DNA from: Neobacillus bataviensis
GTDB lineage: Bacteria; Bacillota; Bacilli; Bacillales_B; DSM-18226
Length of the DNA: 64,000 nt
Assembly (NCBI RefSeq): GCF_019969725.1
Contig: NZ_JAHXYW010000010.1
Coordinates: 124,001-188,000, forward strand
Direction of reading: 5' to 3'
Positions 1-7,461 of this stretch are shown one piece after another (position 1 is the stretch's first letter; each line of letters begins with the position of its first letter). The notes under the pieces were generated by a model. That model was not told the DNA's origin, did not search any database, and was given only the letters and a program-made list of their open reading frames with translations. A program made the position numbers and the translations under genes.

Positions 1-212
1 AATGGGGCGGTATGGCAACTGGAATGCAAATCATAAGCGGTACAAAGTATTACTTTAAAACAAATGGTGCCATGGCTGCGAATGAGTGGGTTAATTTAGG
101 GCCAAACAATAAGTACTGGTATTATTATTTATCATCAGGGAAACAGGCGGTTGGCTGGCACACCATAAATGGGAAAAGGTATTATTTTGATAAGAATGGG
201 GTTCTGCAATAA
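1..212 (+). CDS. C-terminal end of a cell-wall-binding repeat protein (partial)
   Basis: The reading frame is open from the window edge and ends at TAA 210-212, so only the last ~70 residues are visible. They contain choline-binding/cell-wall-binding type repeats: aromatic-glycine modules such as GTKYYFKTNGAM, NKYWYYYLSSG and GKRYYFDKNGVLQ, with the usual GW linker (AVGWHTING). Such repeats anchor autolysins, adhesins or toxins non-covalently to teichoic acids. The catalytic or N-terminal part lies outside the window, so the enzyme type cannot be stated. A strong hairpin terminator follows directly. Confidence 0.8.
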   Translation, partial: WGGMATGMQIISGTKYYFKTNGAMAANEWVNLGPNNKYWYYYLSSGKQAVGWHTINGKRYYFDKNGVLQ

Positions 213-249
213 TATTTCGAGGAAGCGTAAAATAAAGAGTTGTAATTCG

Positions 250-275
250 AAGCTGTCATTGTGGCAGCTTTTTTT
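250..275 (+). terminator. Rho-independent terminator of the cell-wall-binding gene
   Basis: AAGCTGTCA (250-258), loop TTG, TGGCAGCTT (262-270), then a T run. The 9-bp stem has one G-T wobble. Confidence 0.85.
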
Positions 276-475
276 ATGTTTTTAAAATTTACATTTTTTC
301 AACAAACTTTTACAAAATTTCATACTTTTAAAATAAGTTTGAGTATTTTATTTTTGCGATTTCCATTAAAATGGGCATTTTTAATGAAAATGGAAAAAAA
401 TAAATTAAAACTTTGTTCAAATATAGTTTAACTTTTGTTCAAATTGTATGGTATATTATTTAGGTATTTAACGAG

Positions 476-488
476 TGAAAGCGTTTCA
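476..488 (+). promoter_or_regulatory. cre-like CcpA site upstream of the AmiS/UreI-CNT pair
   Basis: TGAAAGCGTTTCA is a near-perfect dyad resembling the CcpA cre consensus but one base short. It lies 64 bp before the start at 552. The 276-551 gap is very AT rich. It also holds a direct repeat AACTTTGTTCAAAT (409-422) / AACTTTTGTTCAAAT (430-444) and an AT-rich inverted repeat around 363-385. No other gene is seen there. Confidence 0.4.
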
Positions 489-551
489 TGTAAAACTAGT
501 TGATGATAGAAATTTAGCAGAAAATACCTCGAATAAGTGAGGAGGAACATA

Positions 552-1199
552 ATGGGTTTTGTTGGTTTATTTCTTTCTGGTGCTGTCTTATTTCTAAACA
601 GTCTTATGCTGTTAGGGAAAGCGGATGCAAAAAGTGTTGGTATCTTTAATATTTTCGTTGGTACCATTCAAATGATTATCCCATCCTATTTGATCGTTGT
701 TTCGAATCAAGATCATTGGGAGCTTTATAATAATGCATCAATTTTTCTATTTGGCTTAACTTATTTATATGTTGGGTTCACGGCATTAAAGGGACTTGAT
801 GGCAGCGGACTCGGCTGGTTCAGTCTTTGGGTTAGTTTGGTTGGAGTCGTCTATACCTTTACATCTAGTATTCACTTTCATAATGTAGTCGATGCACTAA
901 CATGGGGCATGTGGACATTTTTATGGTTTCTCTTCTTTTTATCAAATGCGCTTAATAAAAAAATTGAACATTATATTGGTTTGGTTGCCTTTGTTCAATC
1001 ATGGATTACGTTGACCATTCCAGCACTCCTTTATTTTTTAGGTGTCTGGAATACACAAAATGTCTACCGAATTTGGACCTGTGTATTAATTCTAGCTATT
1101 GTTTATTTTATTGTTAGTTTTTTTAGATGGAAACTTTCAAATAATAAAGGGAAAAGAAGTCAAGCAATCCCTGTAATCAATGCTTTGGAGGTAAAATAA
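552..1199 (+). CDS. AmiS/UreI family urea/short-chain amide channel
   Basis: A very hydrophobic 215-residue protein with about six membrane helices. It opens with the family's characteristic GFVGLFLSGAVLFLNSLMLL helix. AmiS/UreI proteins are proton-gated urea channels or transporters of short-chain amides in the cytoplasmic membrane. The start at 552 is chosen because GGAGG (541-545) sits 6 nt upstream; an in-frame ATG at 537 would place the ribosome site inside the gene. It ends one base before the CNT gene, so the two are co-transcribed. No urease or amidase gene lies nearby, so the substrate cannot be fixed from context. Confidence 0.88.
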   Translation: MGFVGLFLSGAVLFLNSLMLLGKADAKSVGIFNIFVGTIQMIIPSYLIVVSNQDHWELYNNASIFLFGLTYLYVGFTALKGLDGSGLGWFSLWVSLVGVVYTFTSSIHFHNVVDALTWGMWTFLWFLFFLSNALNKKIEHYIGLVAFVQSWITLTIPALLYFLGVWNTQNVYRIWTCVLILAIVYFIVSFFRWKLSNNKGKRSQAIPVINALEVK

Positions 1200-1200
1200 T

Positions 1201-2376
1201 ATGTCAATTATAATTGGAATCGTTGGTATCCTTATTCTCATGGGTATAGCCTGGTTGATGTCAAACGATAAGAAAAACATCAATTATCGTGCAATTGGGA
1301 TTATGACAGCCGTTCAGTTGTTAATAGCTTGGTTTATGCTGAATACTTCAATTGGTAAAAAAGTTCTAAATAAGATTGTAGAGGGCTTTAACAAAGTTCT
1401 TTCTTTCGGTAATGACGGTATCTCATTCGTTTTCGGGGACCTTGCAGGAAAGAATTTATTCTTTGTTAATGTTCTAATGATGATTGTATTCGTAACAGCT
1501 ATTCTAGGTATTTTGACTTATTCGAGAATATTGCCATTAGCGATTAAATACATTGGTGGTGCAGTAAGTAAAATAACAGGCCTGCCAAAGGTGGAATCAT
1601 TTGTTGCCGTGAATTCCATGGTATTCGGTGATACTTCTGCTATCCTTTCTGTTAAGTCATTCATTCCTAATCTTTCTGGAAACCGCTTATTCGTTGTTGT
1701 TACTTCTTCTCTTGTTGCAGTCAGCTGTTCAATCTTAGGTGCATACATGCAAATGATTCCTGCGGAGTTCGTATTGGTTGCATTACCTATTAACGTATTC
1801 TCCGGACTTATCCTATCAACAATTGTATGTCCTGTTCGTAAAGAAGAAGATGAAATAATCGATATTAAGGGAATGATTCCGGAGAAATCACTTTTCGAAG
1901 CAATTGGTAACTGGACATTGCTTGGCGGAAAGACGGCCTTAATCGTAGGCGCTATGCTAATCACTTATGTAGGATTGATTGCAGCCGTTAACTGGATTTT
2001 CACTTCCATCTTCGGCATCTCTTTCACCGGCGTACTTGGATATGTATTCGCGCCAATCGCATGGATCATGGGTATCCCTGCAAATGAAATTATTAAATCT
2101 GGATCAGTCATGGGTACGAAGGTAGCCGCTAACGAGTTCGTTGCTATGTTAGACTTCATGAAAATGATCCCTCATATGTCTCATAAGACTGTAGGTATCG
2201 TTTCAGCATTCTTAGTATCATTTGCGAACTTTTCATCTATTGGAATTATTTTGGGAACTGTACAAGCGATCAATAATGAAAAGGCAAGTGAGTTAGCTAA
2301 GGTTGGTCTAAAAGTATTGTTAGTAGCCACAATGGGATCAGTCTTAACTGGAACGATCGTCGGTTTGTTCTTGTAA
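1201..2376 (+). CDS. Concentrative nucleoside transporter (CNT/NupC family)
   Basis: A 391-residue polytopic protein with the three parts of the CNT family: an N-terminal helical region, the gate domain and the C-terminal transport domain. Recognisable motifs are NSMVFGDTSAIL near residue 140 and GTKVAANEFVAML near residue 305, the family G-x-K-x-x-x-N-E-F-V-A signature for ion-coupled nucleoside uptake. The length matches B. subtilis NupC (~393). It starts 1 bp after the AmiS/UreI stop, with GGAGG of the ribosome site inside the preceding gene. Likely role: Na+- or H+-driven import of nucleosides. The specific nucleoside is not readable from sequence. Confidence 0.92.
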   Translation: MSIIIGIVGILILMGIAWLMSNDKKNINYRAIGIMTAVQLLIAWFMLNTSIGKKVLNKIVEGFNKVLSFGNDGISFVFGDLAGKNLFFVNVLMMIVFVTAILGILTYSRILPLAIKYIGGAVSKITGLPKVESFVAVNSMVFGDTSAILSVKSFIPNLSGNRLFVVVTSSLVAVSCSILGAYMQMIPAEFVLVALPINVFSGLILSTIVCPVRKEEDEIIDIKGMIPEKSLFEAIGNWTLLGGKTALIVGAMLITYVGLIAAVNWIFTSIFGISFTGVLGYVFAPIAWIMGIPANEIIKSGSVMGTKVAANEFVAMLDFMKMIPHMSHKTVGIVSAFLVSFANFSSIGIILGTVQAINNEKASELAKVGLKVLLVATMGSVLTGTIVGLFL

Positions 2377-2390
2377 TCATTCAATATTGC

Positions 2391-2440
2391 AAACCCCTTT
2401 TATCATTTTGTAAACTAAAGTGATGAGAGGGGTTTTTATT
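2391..2440 (+). terminator. Rho-independent terminator after the CNT gene
   Basis: AAACCCCT (2391-2398) pairs with AGGGGTTT (2428-2435), with an inner TATCA/TGATG stem, followed by T-rich sequence. Confidence 0.85.
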
Positions 2441-2468
2441 TTCCTTAAAAAAAATAAAAAATCTCCTA

Positions 2469-2497
2469 TTGAAAAACGCTTACATTGTCTTTATAAT
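2469..2497 (+). promoter_or_regulatory. Sigma-A promoter of the sugar-acid operon with an overlapping cre-like site
   Basis: TTGAAA (2469-2474), a 17-bp spacer and a perfect TATAAT (2492-2497). GAAAAACGCTTACA (2471-2484) in the -35/spacer matches the cre consensus at 12 of 14 positions. This would let CcpA block the promoter directly. The predicted +1 falls at the first of three LacI-type operators. Confidence 0.7.
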
Positions 2498-2502
2498 AAA
2501 AA

Positions 2503-2540
2503 TAAATCGATTTACTAAACCGGTTTACTAAATCGATTTA
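2503..2540 (+). promoter_or_regulatory. Triple LacI-family operator
   Basis: Three perfect 12-bp palindromes lie end to end, each separated by a single C: TAAATCGATTTA (2503-2514), TAAACCGGTTTA (2516-2527) and TAAATCGATTTA (2529-2540). The centre CG and flanking TAAA half-sites are typical of LacI-family operators. A hybrid half-site version recurs before the hexulose-phosphate synthase-like gene (7430-7445). The obvious regulator is the LacI protein at 6419-7396. Confidence 0.75.
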
Positions 2541-2571
2541 TCAATATCACAGCTTAGAAAGGATCTTTAAC

Positions 2572-3342
2572 ATGAAAAACGTGATTGTTCCGTTGAATGC
2601 TTTTGATAGATTCAAAGTGTTAGAGAATGGGCAGGAATCCTTTCTCCAACTTATTGCTCAATCAGGAGCTTTTGGGGTCGAGATTCGCCGTGAATTATTA
2701 CCGGTCCAAGATCCGCAGCTAGACAAAATTCGAAATGAAATGGCCAGCAATGGACTTTTTGCGGTATACTCCGCTCCCATTGAATTATGGAAAGAGAACC
2801 ATAAATTAAATGAAACAGAATTAACTGAGATTTTTCAAGAAGCGATGGAGATGGGGGCAAAGTGGCTTAAGGTGTCACTCGGGCATTATAAACATGATGC
2901 TTCAAACATAAGTGATCTTGCGGCTTACCTAAATCAATACAAAAACATTCAATTATTGGTCGAAAATGACCAGACACCCCATGGCGGGAATGTCAGCCAG
3001 TTAACATCCTTTTTTGAAAACGTTACCGAAAAAAAGGTTCCCGTTAAAATGACCTTCGATGCCGGGAATTGGTATTATTCCGGCCAACGTGTGGAGGAAG
3101 CTCTTGCTAAGCTCTCACCATACGTCGTTTATCTTCATTTAAAACAAGTGGAAGAGGGGCTACTCACGGTGCCGCTTCAAAGGGAAGGGAATCATAGCTG
3201 GAAAAAAGTCATGCAGCATTTTCCAAGCACGATGGTGAAAGCGCTTGAATTCCCAATTGAGCCGAAAGAGAAAACGAAGGACTATATCGATTTAATTTCG
3301 GAATTAGTATTAGAAAGCGAGGCGATTTCATGCAACAGCTAG
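2572..3342 (+). CDS. Sugar phosphate isomerase/epimerase family TIM-barrel protein
   Basis: A 256-residue protein of the xylose-isomerase-like TIM-barrel superfamily (AP_endonuc_2 fold). Visible features are FGVEIRREL near residue 37, LLVENDQTPHGG near 130 and MTFDAGNW near 163. The conserved Glu, Asp and His residues sit at strand ends, as expected for divalent-metal binding. It is the first gene of the operon behind the triple operator and overlaps kdgK by 13 bp, so it should act on the same sugar acid or its phosphate. The exact reaction is not recognisable. Hexulose, keto-acid and pentulose-phosphate epimerases all share this fold. Start ATG 2572 follows an AGAAAGGAT ribosome site. Confidence 0.75.
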   Translation: MKNVIVPLNAFDRFKVLENGQESFLQLIAQSGAFGVEIRRELLPVQDPQLDKIRNEMASNGLFAVYSAPIELWKENHKLNETELTEIFQEAMEMGAKWLKVSLGHYKHDASNISDLAAYLNQYKNIQLLVENDQTPHGGNVSQLTSFFENVTEKKVPVKMTFDAGNWYYSGQRVEEALAKLSPYVVYLHLKQVEEGLLTVPLQREGNHSWKKVMQHFPSTMVKALEFPIEPKEKTKDYIDLISELVLESEAISCNS

Positions 3343-4289
3343 ATGTCATTACTTTTGGTGAAGCGATGGCGATGTTTATGGCCAATCAGCCTGGTTCCTT
3401 ACACCAGATCAATCAATTTACACTCGAGCTTGCTGGTGCGGAAACGAACGTGGCCATCGGCCTTGCCCGGCTGGGACTTCAGGCTGGCTGGGTCAGTAAG
3501 GTAGGCAACGATGCTTTTGGAAGGTTTATTATCGAACGGCTTAAAAATGAAAACGTCAACATTGAGCAGGTCTTAATCGATCAACAGAATCCAACAGGTT
3601 TTCAACTGAAATCGAAAGTACTGGAGGGGGATCCTGAGGTACAATATTTCCGAAAAGGCTCGGCCGCAAGCCACCTGCAAATCACTGATTTCAATGAAGA
3701 TTATTTTCAATCCGCAAAACATCTTCATATGACCGGAATTCCGTTGGCTATTTCGGAACAGGCAAGGGCCTATGCCAAACATGCCTTATCTTTTATGAAA
3801 AATAATGGCCGAACCGTCTCGTTTGATCCGAATTTACGGCCATCACTTTGGGCATCAAAAGAAGAAATGGTGGAACAAATCAATGCCGTTGCCTTCAGAG
3901 CTAACTATGTGCTCCCGGGAATTTCAGAGGGTGAAATCTTGACTGGGTATAAGAACCCGCGAGATATTGCTTCTTTTTACTTAGAAAGTGGTGTCGAGAT
4001 TGTGGTGATTAAGCTTGGTGACGAAGGAGCCTTTTATAAAACCGCTTTTGATGAAGGAACCGTTCCAGGTTTTAAAGTGAAAGAGGTTATTGATACGGTC
4101 GGGGCCGGAGATGGCTTTGCTGTTGGTGTTATTAGCGGACTCTTGGAGAACCTTTCGATTCAGGATACCGTTGCAAGGGGAAATGCAATTGGTTCTCTAG
4201 CTGTGCAATCACCGGGAGACAACGATGGCTACCCAACCCCATATCAACTGCAAAAATATATAGAAGAAAATTTACAGGGAGTGAAATGA
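3330..4289 (+). CDS. kdgK: 2-keto-3-deoxygluconate kinase (PfkB family)
   Basis: A 319-residue ribokinase/PfkB family sugar kinase. It has the N-terminal substrate signature AGAETNVAIGLARLG (about residues 33-48) and the C-terminal DTVGAGDGFAVG signature (about 254-265), whose GAGD supplies the anion hole and catalytic Asp. Within the family, the pairing with a KDPG aldolase three genes on and an ACS-family sugar-acid carrier supports phosphorylation of 2-keto-3-deoxygluconate to KDPG. It overlaps the preceding gene by 13 bp and ends 1 bp before the transporter gene, which indicates tight translational coupling. Confidence 0.85.
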   Translation: MQQLDVITFGEAMAMFMANQPGSLHQINQFTLELAGAETNVAIGLARLGLQAGWVSKVGNDAFGRFIIERLKNENVNIEQVLIDQQNPTGFQLKSKVLEGDPEVQYFRKGSAASHLQITDFNEDYFQSAKHLHMTGIPLAISEQARAYAKHALSFMKNNGRTVSFDPNLRPSLWASKEEMVEQINAVAFRANYVLPGISEGEILTGYKNPRDIASFYLESGVEIVVIKLGDEGAFYKTAFDEGTVPGFKVKEVIDTVGAGDGFAVGVISGLLENLSIQDTVARGNAIGSLAVQSPGDNDGYPTPYQLQKYIEENLQGVK

Positions 4290-4290
4290 C

Positions 4291-5571
4291 ATGAAACAAA
4301 CGATTGCGAAACAAAGATGGCTGCGCTTAATTCCGATTGCGTTTATCACGTACAGTCTTGCCTATCTTGACCGTGCCAACTATGGCTTCGGGGCCGCTTC
4401 AGGTTTAGCCGAGGATCTTCACATTACAGCGGGTACTTCTTCCTTACTGGGTTCTCTTTTCTTCTTAGGTTATTTCTTTTTCCAAGTGCCTGGTGCCGCA
4501 TTTGCTGAGAAAAAGAGTGCGAAGGTGCTCATTTTCTGGTCGTTGATTGCTTGGGGGTTATTAGCTTCTTTTACTGGAATGGTCTCGAATATTAAATTAT
4601 TATTTGTGATTCGCTTTGCGCTTGGCGTCGTGGAAAGTGCTGTTATGCCTTCCATGCTGGTCCTTTTAAGCAACTGGTTTACGAAAGCAGAACGCTCTCG
4701 TGCTAATACGTTCTTAATTTTAGGAAATCCTGCAACGGTATTATGGATGTCGATTGTTTCTGGCTATTTGGTGAACTCTGTTGGCTGGAGATGGATGTTT
4801 ATTGCAGAAGGTCTTCCTGCCGTAATTTGGGCATTTATTTGGTGGAAGGTTGTCAATGACAAACCTAGAGAAGCAAAATGGTTAACGGAGCAAGAAAAGA
4901 ACGATTTTGAACAACAGTTAGCTAGTGAGCAGGAAGGGATTAAGCCTGTTAAAAATTATAGCGAAGCCTTTAAATCAAAACCCGTAATTTTGTTAAGTGC
5001 GCAATACTTCCTTTGGAGCATTGGTGTATATGGGTTTGTAATGTGGCTTCCTTCAATCATTAAAGCAGCGCCAAATATGGATATTGTCAAAACTGGATGG
5101 TTGTCTTCGGTTCCTTATATTTTAGCTATTATTCTTATGTTAGTTGCTTCTTATTTCTCTGATAAAACCTTGAATCGAAACGCATTTGTTTGGCCGTTCC
5201 TTTTAATTGGTGCCATTGCATTCTATGCCTCTTATGCAATTGGAACAGACCATTTCTGGATTTCATTCATCTTATTAGTGATCGCCGGCGGTGCGATGTA
5301 TGCTCCATATGGACCATTCTTTGCGATCATTCCTGAAATCCTGCCGCGAAATGTAGCTGGCGGCGCAATGGCCCTGATTAACAGTATGGGTGCATTAGGT
5401 TCTTTTGCTGGCTCTTATGCAGTTGGTTATTTGAATGGAGCAACGGGGGGATTTAGTGCCTCTTATATCTTCATGGCAGGCTCGCTATTCTTATCCGCTA
5501 TTTTAACTGTATTGGCAGTTAAGTCAGCGAAAAAACAAACAGAATCTGGAAATGCTAAAATAAGTGCATAA
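4291..5571 (+). CDS. MFS anion:cation symporter family sugar-acid transporter
   Basis: A 426-residue, 12-helix major facilitator of the ACS family (relatives of GudP, ExuT and other hexuronate/aldarate carriers). Family signs are the N-terminal IAFITYSLAYLDRANYGF stretch (family usually R/Y-x-x-N-x-G) and the loop 2-3 region after FQVPGAAFAEKKSAK. A long cytoplasmic loop follows WWKVVNDKPREAKWL. It sits between kdgK and the KDPG aldolase, so it probably imports a sugar acid such as 2-keto-3-deoxygluconate or a hexonate with protons. The start is 1 bp beyond the kdgK stop region, with GGGAGTG as ribosome site. Confidence 0.85.
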   Translation: MKQTIAKQRWLRLIPIAFITYSLAYLDRANYGFGAASGLAEDLHITAGTSSLLGSLFFLGYFFFQVPGAAFAEKKSAKVLIFWSLIAWGLLASFTGMVSNIKLLFVIRFALGVVESAVMPSMLVLLSNWFTKAERSRANTFLILGNPATVLWMSIVSGYLVNSVGWRWMFIAEGLPAVIWAFIWWKVVNDKPREAKWLTEQEKNDFEQQLASEQEGIKPVKNYSEAFKSKPVILLSAQYFLWSIGVYGFVMWLPSIIKAAPNMDIVKTGWLSSVPYILAIILMLVASYFSDKTLNRNAFVWPFLLIGAIAFYASYAIGTDHFWISFILLVIAGGAMYAPYGPFFAIIPEILPRNVAGGAMALINSMGALGSFAGSYAVGYLNGATGGFSASYIFMAGSLFLSAILTVLAVKSAKKQTESGNAKISA

Positions 5572-5580
5572 AACTGGCCG

Positions 5581-5608
5581 CAGCTTTAGAGTCCCATCTC
5601 TAAAGCTG
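5581..5608 (+). other. Intercistronic hairpin between transporter and aldolase genes
   Basis: Perfect 11-bp arms CAGCTTTAGAG (5581-5591) and CTCTAAAGCTG (5598-5608) with a 6-nt loop and no T run. It is more likely an mRNA-stability or processing element than a terminator. Confidence 0.7.
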
Positions 5609-5634
5609 TTGACCATTAAAGGGAGAGATTTTGA

Positions 5635-6270
5635 ATGGGTATTGAGGAACTAAAAAATAGAGCAGTTGTTGCAGTCATTCGCGGTGCCACTCTTGAATCG
5701 ATTATTCCTATGGCAAACGCCCTTAAAGAAGGCGGGGTTACGGCTCTTGAAATCACGATGGAAACGCAAAAGGCCTTTGCGATTATTGAAAAAGCGGCAG
5801 ATGTATTTGGGGATGACTTGTTAGTTGGCGCAGGGACTGTCCTCGATCCAGAAACAGCGCGAGCGGCTATTATGGCCGGTTCGAAGTTTGTTTTTTCGCC
5901 AACAATAAATGTGGAAACCATCCGTATGACGAAACGGTATGGGGTAATTAGTGTACCGGGTGCCTTTACTCCAACGGAAATTCTAAATGCCTATGAACAT
6001 GGTGCCGATGTGATTAAGGTTTTCCCTGCTGGTGCAGTGGGGCCTGGGTACTTTAAAAATATAGCCGGTCCGCTGCCACATATCCCGCTGATGCCAACAG
6101 GAGGCATTAACCTGCAAAATGCTAAGGATTATATTCGTGCTGGAGCGGTGGCGGTTGGTGTAGGAACTTCCTTGGTTGATCCTGCCAAGGCACTGACAGA
6201 GGATTATTTATTCGAGGTCACACACAATGCCCGGAAGTTGATGGAAGAGGTTCAGATTGCGCGGGGATGA
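5635..6270 (+). CDS. kdgA: KDPG/KHG aldolase
   Basis: A 211-residue class I 2-keto-3-deoxy-6-phosphogluconate aldolase. It splits KDPG into pyruvate and glyceraldehyde-3-phosphate. Visible features are VAVIRG at the N-terminus, the catalytic Glu in ALEITMET (about residue 39), the Schiff-base Lys in DVIKVFPA (about residue 128) and the phosphate-binding MPTGGI loop. Length is normal for the Eda family. It completes the kinase-aldolase half of the pathway. Ribosome site GGGAGAG lies 8-9 nt before ATG 5635. Transcription from the upstream genes must pass the hairpin at 5581-5608. Confidence 0.92.
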   Translation: MGIEELKNRAVVAVIRGATLESIIPMANALKEGGVTALEITMETQKAFAIIEKAADVFGDDLLVGAGTVLDPETARAAIMAGSKFVFSPTINVETIRMTKRYGVISVPGAFTPTEILNAYEHGADVIKVFPAGAVGPGYFKNIAGPLPHIPLMPTGGINLQNAKDYIRAGAVAVGVGTSLVDPAKALTEDYLFEVTHNARKLMEEVQIARG

Positions 6271-6294
6271 GTGAAACTGAAATCATTTCATTTA

Positions 6295-6350
6295 CCGTGA
6301 GAGCACAATTTCGTGGCTCACGGGCAATGAACGCCCGTTTCTTGTTTTAC
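6295..6350 (+). terminator. Terminator after kdgA, overlapped by an alternative hairpin
   Basis: ACGGGC (6320-6325) pairs with GCCCGT (6333-6338), followed by TTCTTGTTTT. A second hairpin, CCGTGAG (6295-6301) with CTCACGG (6317-6323), uses four of the same bases, so the two cannot form together. This is the geometry of an attenuator or a leaky terminator before the repressor gene. Confidence 0.6.
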
Positions 6351-6418
6351 AAAACTGGAAAAACCGATGATTTATCGCTAAAATGAAGTCATTGATGCAG
6401 ATTGAAAGAGTGGATTGT

Positions 6419-7396
6419 ATGGAAAAAGTAACAATGGCCGATGTAGCGAAAGAAGCCGGTGTCTCTAAAAGTACCGTTTCGCAATTTCTCAATAAACGGT
6501 TTGAATACATGGGTGAAAAAACAAAACAAAAAATTGAAGAAGCGATAGAAAAGCTAGGCTATCAGCCCAATTATATTGCCAGAAGCTTAAAGCAAAAGCG
6601 GACCTCGATGGTCGGTATCATCGTAGCCAATATCATGCACTATTTATCAACGGAAATTAGCCGTGCGATTGAAGACTTCTGCCAAGATCACGATTTACAC
6701 GCCATCGTTTGCAACGCCGATGATAATCCAGAAAAAGAAAAGCGATATATTGAGATGCTGCGCGCTAAGCAGGTCGATGGCCTGATTATTTTTCCAACTG
6801 GACAAAATAATGATTTATATGAAAGCATGATCAAGCAAGGCTATCCAGTCGTGTTTGTCGATCGAAGGGTAGAAAATCTCGATGCATTTTCGGTGCTAAC
6901 CGATAACGTGATGTCCACCTATAGGGCCATTCAATCTTTGATTGCAAAGGGCCATCAAAATATTGCCTTTGCGGTGCAGCCGTTAACGGTCAGTACGAGG
7001 CGGGATCGATTGGAAGGCTATAAAAAAGCGATGATAGATGCCGGTTTAAAAGTAACTGATGAGTTCATTATTGAATCCAGCATTAGTGAAATGCAGGGCA
7101 AACTTGAAAAACTCTTTTCCTTGAAGGAGCGGCCGACCGCTTTGTTTGCTGGAAATGACCGTGTTTTTCTAGCGGTTGTGGAATTTTTAAAAGAAAAGGG
7201 TCTTAAACTTGGCAAGGATGTTGAACTGATCGTCTTTGATAATATTCCGTTTGCTCATTTAGTTGAAACACCGATTTCTTTTATTGTCCAGCCAGCCTCG
7301 GAAATGGGGCGGAAGGCAGCAGAATTGCTGTTTGATCAAATAAATAAAGTCGAACGGGAGCCGGAAGAGTTTGTGTTCCCAAGTCAGATGGTGTAG
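6419..7396 (+). CDS. kdgR: LacI family transcriptional regulator of the sugar-acid cluster
   Basis: A LacI/GalR repressor of 325 residues from ATG 6419. The N-terminal helix-turn-helix is TMADVAKEAGVSKSTVSQFL (about residues 4-23), followed by a hinge helix near YQPNYIARSLK and a periplasmic-binding-protein-like effector domain to the end. An in-frame upstream ATG at 6383 would add 12 residues that do not fit the family, so 6419 is preferred. The gene sits inside its probable regulon: three TAAAYCG-type palindromes before the first operon and one before the hexulose-phosphate genes. The effector is presumably a KDG pathway intermediate. The name kdgR is by role and is not proven orthology. 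Confidence 0.85.
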   Translation: MEKVTMADVAKEAGVSKSTVSQFLNKRFEYMGEKTKQKIEEAIEKLGYQPNYIARSLKQKRTSMVGIIVANIMHYLSTEISRAIEDFCQDHDLHAIVCNADDNPEKEKRYIEMLRAKQVDGLIIFPTGQNNDLYESMIKQGYPVVFVDRRVENLDAFSVLTDNVMSTYRAIQSLIAKGHQNIAFAVQPLTVSTRRDRLEGYKKAMIDAGLKVTDEFIIESSISEMQGKLEKLFSLKERPTALFAGNDRVFLAVVEFLKEKGLKLGKDVELIVFDNIPFAHLVETPISFIVQPASEMGRKAAELLFDQINKVEREPEEFVFPSQMV

Positions 7397-7399
7397 GCG

Positions 7400-7412
7400 G
7401 GTGCCTGACACC
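7400..7412 (+). repeat. Dispersed palindromic 13-mer GGTGCCTGACACC (copy 1)
   Basis: GGTGCCTGACACC begins a few bases after the LacI stop. The same 13-mer occurs in reverse orientation at 61462-61474. Confidence 0.6.
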
Positions 7413-7429
7413 ATCTCATTTGAAGTTTC

Positions 7430-7445
7430 ACTAAACCGATTTAGT
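7430..7445 (+). promoter_or_regulatory. LacI-type operator before the hexulose-phosphate gene pair
   Basis: ACTAAACCGATTTAGT is a palindrome with one mismatch. It joins one half-site of each operator type seen at 2503-2540. It lies 17 bp before ATG 7462. Confidence 0.7.
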
Positions 7446-7461
7446 AAAGGAGATTATAACG

